A stretch of 64,000 nucleotides of DNA, from NCBI RefSeq assembly GCF_023205015.1, contig NZ_CP096258.1, forward strand, positions 3,038,001-3,102,000, given 5' to 3'. The stretch is from Providencia rettgeri. Lineage in GTDB: Bacteria > Pseudomonadota > Gammaproteobacteria > Enterobacterales > Enterobacteriaceae. Shown one piece after another: positions 43,886 to 53,262 of this stretch. The position numbers and the translations under genes were made by a program. Numbering within the stretch: position 1 is the first letter of the stretch; every line of letters begins with the position of its first letter. The notes under the pieces were generated by a model, which was given only the letters and a program-made list of their open reading frames with translations, was not told the origin of the DNA and did not search any database.

Positions 43886-44980
43886 TTACACTAAGCGGTT
43901 TCCTTCACGGACAAAGCCTGGCTTAACGACTTCAACTGGCATTTCTCTTTGTCTGATCTCAACAATCGCTTTATCTTGAATTCCGTTCGGGACACGTGCT
44001 AACGCAATACTAAAACCTAGGGTTGGTGAGAAAGAGCCACTGGTTATCACCCCTTCTTGTAGTTTCCCCAGTTCATCAGTAAAGCGGACAACTTGCCCTG
44101 CACGCAGTATACCTTTTTCACGCATCACAATACCGACAAGTTTTTCAGTACCTTGTTCGCGTAATTTTTCTAATGCTTCACGGCCAATAAACTGGCGCTC
44201 TTCAGGTTTCCAAGCAACCGTCCATCCCATATTTGCAGCTAATGGCGAAATCGTTTCATCCATATCTTGCCCATATAGGTTCATACCGGCTTCAAGACGT
44301 AAAGTATCACGTGCCCCTAAACCCGCTGGGTGAACCCCTGCCTTAAGCAGTTTATGCCAAAATTCAACGACCTGCTCTTTAGGCATAGCAATTTCATAAC
44401 CTTTTTCACCCGTATACCCAGTGGTTGCAATAAATAAGTCCCCGGCTTGAACACCATAAAAGGGTTTCATTCCTTCGATGCTGTTTTTTTGTTCTGAACT
44501 GAGTAACGAATGAACCTTTTCTGGCGCTTGCGGCCCTTGAACAGCCAAGAGCGCTAAATCATCGCGCACACGAATTTCAACCGCATAGCCTTTAGCATGT
44601 TGTTCAATCCAAGCGAGGTCTTTATCACGTGTTGCGGAGTTTACAACGAGACGATAAAAGTCATCAGCAAAGTAATACACAATCAGGTCATCAATAACAC
44701 CACCGGAAGCATTCAGCATACCTGTATATAAAGCTTTGCCTTGTTCTGTGAGTTTATTGATATCGTTGGCGAGAAGGTAACGCAGAAAATCACGACAACC
44801 TTCACCGTGTAAATCGACAATAGTCATATGGGATACATCAAACATCCCTGCTTCGGTTCTGACAAAATTATGTTCATTGATCTGCGAACCATAATGCAAC
44901 GGCATCATCCAACCATGAAAATCGACCATTTTTGCACCGCAGGCTATATGTTCATCATATAGTGTTGTTTGCTTTACCAT
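43886..44980 (-). CDS. gcvT: Aminomethyltransferase, T-protein
   Basis: Transfers the one-carbon unit from aminomethyl-GcvH to tetrahydrofolate, releasing ammonia. It has the family blocks MVDFHGWMMPLHYGSQ, MFDVSHMTIVDLHG, TGYTGEKGYEI and GLGARDTLRLEAGMNLYG. ATG at 44980 is preceded by GAGGG and gives 364 residues, as in E. coli; a start at 45076 would add an unrelated N-terminus. First gene of gcvTHP. Confidence 0.96.
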   Translation of the reverse strand: MVKQTTLYDEHIACGAKMVDFHGWMMPLHYGSQINEHNFVRTEAGMFDVSHMTIVDLHGEGCRDFLRYLLANDINKLTEQGKALYTGMLNASGGVIDDLIVYYFADDFYRLVVNSATRDKDLAWIEQHAKGYAVEIRVRDDLALLAVQGPQAPEKVHSLLSSEQKNSIEGMKPFYGVQAGDLFIATTGYTGEKGYEIAMPKEQVVEFWHKLLKAGVHPAGLGARDTLRLEAGMNLYGQDMDETISPLAANMGWTVAWKPEERQFIGREALEKLREQGTEKLVGIVMREKGILRAGQVVRFTDELGKLQEGVITSGSFSPTLGFSIALARVPNGIQDKAIVEIRQREMPVEVVKPGFVREGNRLV

Positions 44981-45451
44981 GAATACCCTCTTTGCATTAT
45001 TAATATGACAGGGTGATTGCGTGGTGAAAATTACCCATCTGCAATAAAATACCTTGATAATTTTACCCCAACGCAAACGATAACTTTTTAAAAACCTACC
45101 ACTGTTTGCTGTTCTATCCTATAAAAAAAAATAGGGCGACCATTCCTCTGTATTACTGATTGCGCTCTGATTTTGCCAGCGCTTTTTGTTAAATAATTGA
45201 GAATGATCACTCAAAATCCTTACATTCAGGGGAAAATAGCACGAAATATAACCACAAATAGAATTTAAATAGTCACTTTGACAATAAAGCTCATTACAGC
45301 AATATAAATAAAACTAATGCGAAAAACGAATGTAATTAGTTTTTTTCAGTCATGATAGAAAGAGAGAGTTCCGCTATTCATACTAAAACGTAATAATAAA
45401 AATTATTTTTATGCAGAGTTCAATTACGACGCTCTGTATTTTGACATAAGA
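44981..45451 (-). other. gcvT upstream region
   Basis: About 470 bp that must contain the gcvTHP promoter and its control sites (GcvA, Lrp and PurR sites are known in E. coli; none is assigned here). CCTAT-A8-ATAGG around 45117-45135 is a small inverted repeat. I looked for a glycine riboswitch and saw no convincing one. Confidence 0.4.
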
Positions 45452-45482
45452 AAAAGGCACAATTTTATCAACTGTGCCTTTT
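45452..45482 (-). terminator. Terminator after ubiI
   Basis: AAAAGGCACA and TGTGCCTTTT form a 10-bp stem, followed on the minus strand by TTCTTATG, 12 bp after the ubiI stop. Confidence 0.85.
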
Positions 45483-45493
45483 GGGAAAAGGAT

Positions 45494-46723
45494 TTAGAGG
45501 GCGTCTTCGACTTGTAACTGTTCCAACCACTTAGGCATATCAAACAGACCCATCGCATGGTTTAATAATTGCGGTTTAACCCCTGGCAAACTGTCCGCTA
45601 AGACCAGCCCGATATCACGAAGTAATTTCTTCGCAGGGTTATTACCATCGAACAATTCACGGAAACCTTGCATACCCGCCAACATCAGTGCTGCACTATG
45701 TTTGCGGCTACGTTCATAATCACGCAAATATAAGTATTGGCCAAAGTCTTTACCTTCACGGTGCAAACGTTTTATTTCACCGATTAGCATGGCGACATCC
45801 ATAAACCCAAGGTTAACCCCTTGGCCAGCTAATGGATGGATGGTATGTGCCGCATCCCCTAACAGCGCTAAACGTTGAGCCGCAAATTGCCTTGCATAGC
45901 GCCCCGTCAGAGGAATGGTTAATCGGTCACTTTCAACTTGGCAGAGGCCAAGGTGAACATCAAACGCAACTGCCAGTTCTTTATTAAAATCAGCGGGTGC
46001 TAAAGACTGGCGTCTTGCTGCCTCCGTGGCCGGTTGAGACCAGACAATCGAACAAAGGTGTGGGTCACTTAATGGTAAAAATGCCAAAATACTTTCACCA
46101 TCAAAAGCTTGGCGAGCAACGCCTTCGTGAGGTTTTTCGGTTCGGATCGTAGCAACTAACGCGGTATGTTCATAATCCCAAAAGGTTAATGGAATATCGG
46201 CATGGCTACGCAACCACGAGTTTGCCCCGTCAGCCCCCACAATTAACCGCGCTGTTAACATGTTTTCATCATCTAACGTAATAAAAACATCGTTTTCCCC
46301 CCACACCACTTTTTTAATCGTTGCGGGGGCTAATAATGTCACATCGCGAAGTTGCGATACTTTTTGCCATAGGGCATCACGTACAACATTGTTCTCAACA
46401 ATATGCCCTAAATGGGTTAGGTTACGTTCTTGAGCGGTAAACGTAATTCGCCCAAAACTGTCGTTATCCCAAACTTCCATGCCATTATAAGCTGAAGCTC
46501 GCATTCCTTTAATGGTTGACCATACACCTAAGTGGGTCAGTAACTTCTCACTTGCTGCATTAATGGCAGATACCCTTAATGCGTGCGGCTCTGCGGCACT
46601 GAATGGCACCTTCGGTGGATGATTTTCAATGACCGCAACACGTAGTCCACTCCCTTCAAGCCCACAAGCGAGTGCTAACCCAACCATACCACCACCGGCG
46701 ATAACCACATCAAATGACTGCAT
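45494..46723 (-). CDS. ubiI: Ubiquinone C5-hydroxylase
   Basis: FAD monooxygenase adding the C5 hydroxyl in aerobic ubiquinone biosynthesis (formerly VisC). Dinucleotide motif VVIAGGGMVGLALACGLEGSGLRVAVIE, the second FAD/NADPH motif LIVGADGANSWLR, and the GD motif LALLGDAAHTIHPLAGQGVNLGFMDVAML mark the UbiH/UbiI/UbiF family. Assignment to UbiI rests on synteny (after ubiH) and family resemblance. It lies 26 bp after ubiH. Confidence 0.93.
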   Translation of the reverse strand: MQSFDVVIAGGGMVGLALACGLEGSGLRVAVIENHPPKVPFSAAEPHALRVSAINAASEKLLTHLGVWSTIKGMRASAYNGMEVWDNDSFGRITFTAQERNLTHLGHIVENNVVRDALWQKVSQLRDVTLLAPATIKKVVWGENDVFITLDDENMLTARLIVGADGANSWLRSHADIPLTFWDYEHTALVATIRTEKPHEGVARQAFDGESILAFLPLSDPHLCSIVWSQPATEAARRQSLAPADFNKELAVAFDVHLGLCQVESDRLTIPLTGRYARQFAAQRLALLGDAAHTIHPLAGQGVNLGFMDVAMLIGEIKRLHREGKDFGQYLYLRDYERSRKHSAALMLAGMQGFRELFDGNNPAKKLLRDIGLVLADSLPGVKPQLLNHAMGLFDMPKWLEQLQVEDAL

Positions 46724-46749
46724 ATTTTTTATTCCTCTTTATTTCGTGG

Positions 46750-47928
46750 TTATTGGTGAGCAACCCAGCCCAATGTTTGGCGAGCCAAAATATCACGAGC
46801 TGGTGGCAACATTTCCATTGCCATTAAACCTAAGTTACGGCCGACAATAAGCGGTAAGCAGCGATTCGCAAATAAACGGACCAAACCGTCGGTTATCGAA
46901 ACCGTTTTGTCTCTATCTAACGCTCTGGCTTGTTGGTATTGGCTTAATAATGAATAACGACCAATGTCTTGCCCTTTCGCATTTGCATCTACCACAATGT
47001 GAGCCAGTTGCATCACATCACGGATGCCTAAATTGAAGCCTTGTCCCGCAATGGGGTGCAAGGTCTGAGCAGCGTTCCCCACTAACACGACTCGATGGCT
47101 AACTGGGTTAAGCGCTTTACGTAATACCAGTGGATAACAATGACGCTTACCGGCCATAATAATTTCGCCTAACCGCCAGCCGAACGCTTGCTGTAACTTG
47201 CTAATAAATGTTTCATCATCCCACGCGTTGATATCGTCGGCCTGTTCTTGATGGTGGCACCACACTAAAGAGCTGCGCCCTTGTGACATAGGTAATAATG
47301 CCAAAGGACCGAATTCAGTAAAGCGCTCAAAGGCTTGGCCTTTTGGGTCAATGGCAGTTTTCACATTCGCAATAATGGCCACTTGCCCATAATCGTCCTG
47401 TTGCCATTGCATATGGCAGGCTTTGCCAATAGCGGAATGGCTGCCATCCGCAGCAATTAGTAATTCCCCGGTTACCTCATCACCATTATCCAAAGTGACC
47501 GTAACGATATCTTGTTCACGATGGACATTTTCTACTTTTGCAGGGCAATAAAGAGTGACTCCGGGCGCTTTACGTAACAATGAAAACAGACGGGCGCCCG
47601 CTTCGTGCAGTTCAATCACATTGCCTAGAGCATCGATATGATAATCATCAGCAGCAATATTCACAAAACCGGCATGGCCTCTATCAGACACATGAACGCG
47701 ATTAATGGGGGTCACACAATCTGCTAAAGCAGGCCAAACGCCTATTTTTGCTAATGATTGACAAGTGCCGTGGGCTAACGCAATCGCACGTGCGTCAAAC
47801 CCGGGATGTTTGCCATCTGGCACAACAGCCTCGATTAGTGAAACCGATAATTTTCCTTGGCTAAGGGATGATATTGCCAGTGCTAATGTTGCACCCGCCA
47901 TACCGCCCCCCACGATGATCACATTCAT
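46750..47928 (-). CDS. ubiH: 2-octaprenyl-6-methoxyphenol hydroxylase
   Basis: FAD monooxygenase of aerobic ubiquinone synthesis. FAD motifs VIIVGGGMAGATLALAISSL, LLIAADGSHSAIGK and VVLVGNAAQTLHPIAGQGFNLGIRDVMQL are in order. In this protein the usual GDAAH reads GNAAQ, a form characteristic of UbiH. The order pepP-ubiH-ubiI matches E. coli; the gap to pepP is 34 bp. Confidence 0.93.
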   Translation of the reverse strand: MNVIIVGGGMAGATLALAISSLSQGKLSVSLIEAVVPDGKHPGFDARAIALAHGTCQSLAKIGVWPALADCVTPINRVHVSDRGHAGFVNIAADDYHIDALGNVIELHEAGARLFSLLRKAPGVTLYCPAKVENVHREQDIVTVTLDNGDEVTGELLIAADGSHSAIGKACHMQWQQDDYGQVAIIANVKTAIDPKGQAFERFTEFGPLALLPMSQGRSSLVWCHHQEQADDINAWDDETFISKLQQAFGWRLGEIIMAGKRHCYPLVLRKALNPVSHRVVLVGNAAQTLHPIAGQGFNLGIRDVMQLAHIVVDANAKGQDIGRYSLLSQYQQARALDRDKTVSITDGLVRLFANRCLPLIVGRNLGLMAMEMLPPARDILARQTLGWVAHQ

Positions 47929-47962
47929 GCGTTGTTTATTACCTTTCTATGATGACTGACAT

Positions 47963-49285
47963 CTACCCTAAATTGTGCGTTGCTGCCGCCATTAGGGCTT
48001 CAATTTCATCAGGGTCTTTCACGACTAAATCTGTTAAGTTTTCATTTCCGTTTTCGGTGATCACAATATCATCTTCGATACGTACACCAATACCGCGATA
48101 TTGTGGCGGCACATCTGCATCTGGTGCAATATATAAACCAGGCTCGACAGTTAATACCATCCCCACTTCAAGTATACGGTCTCGGTCTGTGCCATAAAAA
48201 CCCACATCATGTACATCTAACCCTAACCAGTGACTTAAACCATGCATAAAGAATGGATGATATGCCTTGTTTTCGATCAATTGATCCACATCGCCTTGTA
48301 AAATTCCAAGTGCAACAAGACCTTCTGTTTTGATACGCACAATCTCACGTGTCACCTCATGGATACTGGTACCCGGACGATATAAAGCTAATGCGGTATT
48401 TAACGCTTTAAGGACGATATCGTAAATTTCTCGTTGTGCTTGGCTAAATTTGCCATTAACTGGGAAAGTTCGCGTGATATCCCCTGCATAGCCATCAAAT
48501 TCTGCACCCGCATCAATTAACACGAGTTCGCCATCTTTCATTAGGCTCTCATTTTCGGTGTAGTGCAAAATACAGGCATTTTCACCACTACCCACAATGG
48601 AGTTATATGAAGGGAAACGTGCACCATGGCGAGTAAATTCATGTTCTAACTCACCACAAAGTTGGTATTCATACATATTCGGCCGGCAAGTTTCCATTGC
48701 TCTGACGTGTGCTAGAGCAGAAATTCGCCCAGCCATACGCAGGGTATTAATTTCTTCTTCCGACTTAAATAAGCGCATTTCATGGACAATCGGCCGCCAA
48801 TCAACCAATGTTTGTGGCGCGCGTAAGTTACGACGGCTACCTTTACGTAGAATATCTAAGGCATCAAATACCAATTTATCGGCATAGGCAAACTCACCTT
48901 GTGCATGATAAACCACGTCGAGGCCATTCAGTAATTGATAAAGTTGCTCTTCTATTTCATTGAAAGGTAACGCTTTATCAATACCTAATTTTTCAGGTGC
49001 GGCGTCTTGCCCAAGGCGGCGACCAAACCAAATCTCAGCGGTTAAATCACGAACACGGTTAAAAAGAACAGTATGGCTATGTTTCTCATCGCTTTTAATC
49101 AGGACTAATACGGCTTCAGGCTCACTAAACCCCGTTAAATACAGAAAGTCGCTATGTTGACGATACGGGTATTCGCAATCCGCATTACGTTGCGCTGGAG
49201 GCGCTGAGAAAATAATTGCTGCACTGCCTGATTGCATTTGAGCCAATAATGCATTGCGACGAGAAATAAATTCCTGTTTATTCAT
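47963..49285 (-). CDS. pepP: Xaa-Pro aminopeptidase
   Basis: Manganese enzyme releasing the N-terminal residue before proline. The 440-residue protein has the N-terminal creatinase-like domain and C-terminal pita-bread fold with metal ligands in LIDAGAEFDGYAGDITRTFPV (two Asp), HGLSHWLGLDVHD (His), LTVEPGLYI (Glu) and RIEDDIVIT (Glu). Second gene of ygfB-pepP-ubiH-ubiI, 189 bp after ygfB. Confidence 0.96.
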   Translation of the reverse strand: MNKQEFISRRNALLAQMQSGSAAIIFSAPPAQRNADCEYPYRQHSDFLYLTGFSEPEAVLVLIKSDEKHSHTVLFNRVRDLTAEIWFGRRLGQDAAPEKLGIDKALPFNEIEEQLYQLLNGLDVVYHAQGEFAYADKLVFDALDILRKGSRRNLRAPQTLVDWRPIVHEMRLFKSEEEINTLRMAGRISALAHVRAMETCRPNMYEYQLCGELEHEFTRHGARFPSYNSIVGSGENACILHYTENESLMKDGELVLIDAGAEFDGYAGDITRTFPVNGKFSQAQREIYDIVLKALNTALALYRPGTSIHEVTREIVRIKTEGLVALGILQGDVDQLIENKAYHPFFMHGLSHWLGLDVHDVGFYGTDRDRILEVGMVLTVEPGLYIAPDADVPPQYRGIGVRIEDDIVITENGNENLTDLVVKDPDEIEALMAAATHNLG

Positions 49286-49401
49286 ACCGTTTTTGCCTTA
49301 TTATCAGAATAATTAGATTGCTGAATATATTGTTTGTGTTTAATCAATCACATACAACATATACTGGCGACATGACTTAAATCTGGATACACCTCGTTTT
49401 C

Positions 49402-49452
49402 AAGCACTTAGTTTATCAATAATAAAGTATTGATTGATTAAGTTAAGTGCTT
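49402..49452 (-). other. Inverted repeat between ygfB and pepP
   Basis: AAGCACTTA at 49402-49410 pairs with TAAGTGCTT at 49444-49452, and an inner ATCAAT/ATTGAT pair stacks inside. It lies in a gap inside the presumed operon; possible attenuator or processing site. Confidence 0.45.
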
Positions 49453-49474
49453 TGAAAATTCATATTGATAGAAA

Positions 49475-50053
49475 CTAATGAAGAACCGGTTTATCATTTT
49501 CTACAGCTGTAGGGCCTTTAGTCGGCTCAATCAACGCAATGTAACATAATTGCACTGCCACCCTGACATACTCAACTACTTCTTCTAACGCTTGCTCAAG
49601 TTCTTCTTGGTCTTCGTCTTCGTCATAACCAAGCATACCAATATTGCGTAAATCTGTGATAACTTCGCTTATCTCTTTTTTATCAGCCAGTTTCGGTTGT
49701 GTAACCCCCATACCTAATAAAAAGTGATTAACCCAACCCGCCAACGCATCAGCATGGTCAAAAATAGACGCTTCTTCGCTAGGAAATAGCAGGGTAAATG
49801 CAAATTCGCTATCATCAAGTGCGTCAAATGTGGTATCGAAGAGCTCTCGTAATGGCTGCGAAACCGTTTGTGGGAACGCTAATCCATCGTTAGCAAGGTC
49901 ATGGACCAACGTTTGCCAGCTATGGTCACGGCCCCCACCACAGATCAACCCGGTTATTAGACCATGGATCTCCGCAGCAGTAAGTGCGATTGAGTGCTGT
50001 TGTAGCAATTTGTCCAGTGATTCATAGTTTGGTAAAGATTTTTGTATAGACAT
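49475..50053 (-). CDS. ygfB: UPF0149 family protein YgfB
   Basis: A 192-residue acidic helical cytoplasmic protein. The family block AAEIHGLITGLICGG is near the N-terminus, and EVITDLRNIGMLGYDEDEDQEELEQALEEVVEYVRVAVQLCYIAL near the C-terminus. It heads the ygfB-pepP-ubiH-ubiI run and is divergent from zapA, as in E. coli. In Pseudomonas a YgfB relative modulates expression of other genes; its role in enteric bacteria is not settled. Confidence 0.93.
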   Translation of the reverse strand: MSIQKSLPNYESLDKLLQQHSIALTAAEIHGLITGLICGGGRDHSWQTLVHDLANDGLAFPQTVSQPLRELFDTTFDALDDSEFAFTLLFPSEEASIFDHADALAGWVNHFLLGMGVTQPKLADKKEISEVITDLRNIGMLGYDEDEDQEELEQALEEVVEYVRVAVQLCYIALIEPTKGPTAVENDKPVLH

Positions 50054-50192
50054 CTGAATTCGTCATGTTAGCTTATGATTCGTGATATGCTACCATCAAG
50101 GATAGCCGCTAGACCAGTATGCTTTTGTCTTATCTATTAATTGCGCCAAATATGATGTATTTACGGCGAGTATTATTCAGTATGGAGGTATA

Positions 50193-50522
50193 ATGTCCGC
50201 ACAACCTGTCGACATCCAGATTTTCGGGCGCTCAATGCGAGTCAATTGCCCAGCAGAACAAAAAGAGGCCCTTCTTGAGTCGGCTAAAGAATTAGAACAA
50301 CGCTTGCAAAATCTAAAAGATAGAAGCGGTGTGACCAACACGGAACAACTTATTTTTATTGTAGCATTGAACGTCTGTCACGAATTAGCACAAGAAAAGA
50401 CAAAAACGCGTGATTATGCTTATAATATGGAAGAGAAAATAAAAATGTTGCAGCACACAATCGAACAAGCGTTGCACGATCAGGTGAAAATTACTGAGAG
50501 GCAGGTATTGCCCCTAGAGTAA
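50193..50522 (+). CDS. zapA: Cell division protein ZapA
   Basis: Binds and bundles FtsZ filaments at the division ring, with ZapB as partner. The 109-residue protein has the N-terminal head (QPVDIQIFGRSMRVNCP) and a C-terminal coiled coil (EEKIKMLQHTIEQAL). GGAGG lies 7 bases before the ATG. It is divergent from ygfB and upstream of 6S RNA and fau, as in E. coli. Confidence 0.96.
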   Translation: MSAQPVDIQIFGRSMRVNCPAEQKEALLESAKELEQRLQNLKDRSGVTNTEQLIFIVALNVCHELAQEKTKTRDYAYNMEEKIKMLQHTIEQALHDQVKITERQVLPLE

Positions 50523-50633
50523 ATCTGCTTATTAATCAGACACTAGTAGAAAAAAATATACAAAATTAAGGTTGCATTTTAAATCTAGTTTCGTACAATG
50601 AAATCACTGAGTAACGATAAGTTCTCAAACCAA

Positions 50634-50816
50634 ATTTCTCTGAGATGCGCGTGAGTGGGCGAGTCCCCTGAGCCGATATTTCAACTAAATAGAATGTGGT
50701 TATGGCGCTGGTGAGCATGCCTGATTCGCTCAGGAAGCCTAAAGGTTGCTAAACTGCGTTCACCTTGAACCAAGGGTTCAAGGGTTACAGCCTACAACGG
50801 CATCTTGGAGACCCTC
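50634..50816 (+). ncRNA. ssrS: 6S RNA
   Basis: Regulatory RNA that binds sigma-70 RNA polymerase in stationary phase. The sequence matches E. coli 6S RNA in conserved blocks: ATTTCTCTGAGATG at the 5' end, CCCCTGAGCCGATATTTC, GGTGAGCATGC, CACCTTGAACCAAGGGTTCA, GGGTTACAGCCT, and GGCATCTTGGAGA at the 3' end, which pairs with the 5' end. Ends are estimated from the E. coli RNA. It lies between zapA and fau, the usual place, and is normally co-transcribed with fau. Confidence 0.95.
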
Positions 50817-50934
50817 AATTAAGTTCCTGCTTATTTTTCATTTGTTTTCTACATAACTTACCATCTTGCGATATACTCTAAGTAATATAATTACTGGGTT
50901 AACTGTTTTTATCGTATTTATAACAGGTTATCAC

Positions 50935-51528
50935 ATGCAAGATTCTCTCTCGACACAACGCCAGCTGGTACGTCAAGCTATCCGTCAGGCACGCCGCCAA
51001 CTAAGCCTTGAACAACAACAGAGTGCCGCTGAGCAACTCATGCATAATGCATTAAGCCACCCGAAAATTGCACAAGCCAACACGATTGCTTTGTTTCTTT
51101 CTTTTGATGGGGAAATTGACACCAAACCGCTCATTCATGCGCTATGGGCCCAAGGCAAACAAGTCTATCTCCCTGTTTTACACCCTTTTAGTCGCCACCA
51201 TTTATTATTTCTTCACTATCGCCCAGACAGCCAACTCGTTAAAAACCGATTTAATATTGATGAGCCACCACTGGATGTCAGAAATGTGCTACCCCTTGAG
51301 AAATTAGATATCATGCTTATTCCATTAGTGGCATTTGATACTCAAGGGCAACGGTTAGGGATGGGAGGTGGGTTCTACGATAGGACTCTTGCAAATTGGC
51401 AACAAACTGGGTTTTATCCCATTGGCCTTGCCCATAATTGCCAGCAAGTAGAAAAACTCCCTGTCGCGCACTGGGATATTCCGTTACCCGAAATTATTAC
51501 GCCGCAAAAAATATGGCGCTGGTCATAA
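50935..51528 (+). CDS. fau: 5-formyltetrahydrofolate cyclo-ligase
   Basis: Converts 5-formyltetrahydrofolate to 5,10-methenyltetrahydrofolate with ATP (ygfA). The 197-residue protein has RQAIRQARRQL near the N-terminus and the substrate/ATP region LIPLVAFDTQGQRLGMGGGFYDRTL, which is the family signature. ATG at 50935 is chosen: AGG lies 8 bases upstream and the length is usual; a start at 50866 would lie close behind 6S RNA and add a hydrophobic stretch. Confidence 0.93.
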   Translation: MQDSLSTQRQLVRQAIRQARRQLSLEQQQSAAEQLMHNALSHPKIAQANTIALFLSFDGEIDTKPLIHALWAQGKQVYLPVLHPFSRHHLLFLHYRPDSQLVKNRFNIDEPPLDVRNVLPLEKLDIMLIPLVAFDTQGQRLGMGGGFYDRTLANWQQTGFYPIGLAHNCQQVEKLPVAHWDIPLPEIITPQKIWRWS

Positions 51529-51541
51529 ATACCCGCGCCAT
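51513..51541. terminator. Hairpin at the fau/serA junction
   Basis: ATGGCGC pairs with GCGCCAT over 7 bp, spanning the fau stop. It lies 26 bp before the convergent serA stop. No long T-run; weak. Confidence 0.45.
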
Positions 51542-51566
51542 CATTTCACACCATTTTTAGCGTAAC

Positions 51567-52817
51567 TTAGAACAGTAAACGCGCGCGAATGGTTCCAGGC
51601 AAATCTTTTAATTTCTGGAGTGCTTCATCTGTTTGGTTTGGCGTTTGCATTAATACGTCAATAACCACATAACCTACGTTGCCTGATGTACGTAAATACT
51701 GGCCAACAACGTTAATGTTATTTTCAGTGAAGACTTGGTTGATGCTATTCAAAATACCAGGGCGGTTTTCATGAATATGCAAGAAACGGTTTGTGTCTTC
51801 AGTATGAACTGGCAGAGAAACCTCTGGGAAGTTAACCGCCGATAATGTTGAACCGTTATCTGAATACTTAGCCAGTTTACTTGCCACTTCTAACCCAATG
51901 TTTTCTTGAGCTTCTTCTGTAGAGCCCCCAATGTGCGGTGTTAAAATCACATTGTCGAACTTAATCAATTCAGAGATAAATGGGTCATTAGGGTCATTGT
52001 TCGCAGCGGGTTCACTTGGGAAGACATCCACCGCAGCACCTGATAAATGCTTGGTTTCTAACGCAGCGGCCAGTGAAGGAATATCCACGACTGTTCCACG
52101 TGATGCGTTAATGAATATAGAGCCAGGCTTCATACGATCGAATTGTTCTTTAGCAAACATATTCTTCGTACTTGGGGTTTCAGGCACATGTAAGCTAACC
52201 ACATCACTCATATTCAGCAGTTCAGTTAAAGAGCGAACTTGAGTTGCGTTACCTAAAGGGAGTTTGTTTTCAATATCATAGAAGAAAACATTCATACCGA
52301 TACCTTCAGCTAAGATCCCTAGCTGAGTACCAATGTGACCATATCCAACAATCCCAAGGCGCTTACCACGCGCTTCAAAACAGCCTTTAGCTTGTTTTTC
52401 CCAAATACCTCGGTGTGCTTGCATATTGGCTTCAGGAATACGACGTAGTAAAAGTAATAATTGGCCTAATACCATTTCTGCAACGGAACGTGTATTCGAA
52501 AATGGTGCGTTAAATACAGGGATACCACGTTTTGCCGCAGCATCTAAATCAACTTGGTTGGTTCCAATACAAAAACAACCTACTGCAACGAGTTTTTCTG
52601 CTGCAGCGAAAATTTCTTCAGTAAGATGAGTACGGGAACGGATACCTACAAAACGTGCATCTTTAATCGCTTCTTTTAATTCTTCGTCGGATAACGCACT
52701 TTTGTGATATTCAATATTGGTGTAGCCTGCGGCTTTTAAGTTATCAACCGCACTTTGGTGCACACCTTCTAGCAGTAAAAATTTAATTTTGTCTTTTTGC
52801 AAAGATACCTTAACCAT
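51567..52817 (-). CDS. serA: D-3-phosphoglycerate dehydrogenase
   Basis: First step of serine biosynthesis: NAD-dependent oxidation of 3-phosphoglycerate. The 416-residue protein has the NAD motif GYGHIGTQLGILAEGIGMNVFFYD, the catalytic block ILTPHIGGSTEEAQENIG, and a C-terminal ACT domain (about 340-416) starting at HIHENRPGILNSINQVF, which binds serine for feedback inhibition. The start has AGGG upstream. A long inverted repeat lies 62-103 bp before it. Confidence 0.97.
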   Translation of the reverse strand: MVKVSLQKDKIKFLLLEGVHQSAVDNLKAAGYTNIEYHKSALSDEELKEAIKDARFVGIRSRTHLTEEIFAAAEKLVAVGCFCIGTNQVDLDAAAKRGIPVFNAPFSNTRSVAEMVLGQLLLLLRRIPEANMQAHRGIWEKQAKGCFEARGKRLGIVGYGHIGTQLGILAEGIGMNVFFYDIENKLPLGNATQVRSLTELLNMSDVVSLHVPETPSTKNMFAKEQFDRMKPGSIFINASRGTVVDIPSLAAALETKHLSGAAVDVFPSEPAANNDPNDPFISELIKFDNVILTPHIGGSTEEAQENIGLEVASKLAKYSDNGSTLSAVNFPEVSLPVHTEDTNRFLHIHENRPGILNSINQVFTENNINVVGQYLRTSGNVGYVVIDVLMQTPNQTDEALQKLKDLPGTIRARLLF

Positions 52818-52879
52818 TTCCCTACCCTATCGTGAACGTACTTAAGATTTATAACAGATGAACCCATGTGTTTGCCTAA

Positions 52880-52920
52880 CATAGCTCAAGAGAGATGACA
52901 TCCATCTACCTTGAGCTATG
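52880..52920 (-). promoter_or_regulatory. Inverted repeat in the serA leader
   Basis: CATAGCTCAAG (52880-52890) pairs perfectly with CTTGAGCTATG (52910-52920), and AGATG/CATCT pairs inside the loop. It lies 63 bp upstream of the serA start. It could be a regulator site or an mRNA leader hairpin; the remaining gap to 53205 shows nothing else I recognise. Confidence 0.5.
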
Positions 52921-53205
52921 AAGCGTATACCAACATAGCAAAAAATAGCGTAGTAGCAATACAACCGTTTGCTTAATGGATGCTAAAAAGCGCGAAGAAA
53001 AAGAAGTTAAATGGTAGAAAATCAGGGGCGATAACACAAAATAAGGATTTTTCCTGCACAATGCCTATTTGTGTGAGATATATCACCAAAATAGCTGGGT
53101 ATTAAAAAAAATAAAATAAATTTTAAATTGATGATATTTATAAAACTGGTTAATTAATTTAGCTTCTATCTATGCATAAACTAATGTCAAAATATCAGTA
53201 AGACA

Positions 53206-53239
53206 AATAAGCCAGCGAGTATAACGCCGCTGGCTTATT
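53206..53239 (-). terminator. Terminator after rpiA
   Basis: AATAAGCCAGCG and CGCTGGCTTATT form a 12-bp stem; TTGT follows on the minus strand. It lies 24 bp after the rpiA stop. Confidence 0.88.
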
Positions 53240-53262
53240 GGAATAATTAAATATGGTATCGA

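Noticed and set aside
44981..45451. Glycine riboswitch upstream of gcvT
   Set aside because: The spacer lacks the conserved tandem aptamer motifs; enteric gcv operons are normally controlled by GcvA, Lrp and PurR instead.
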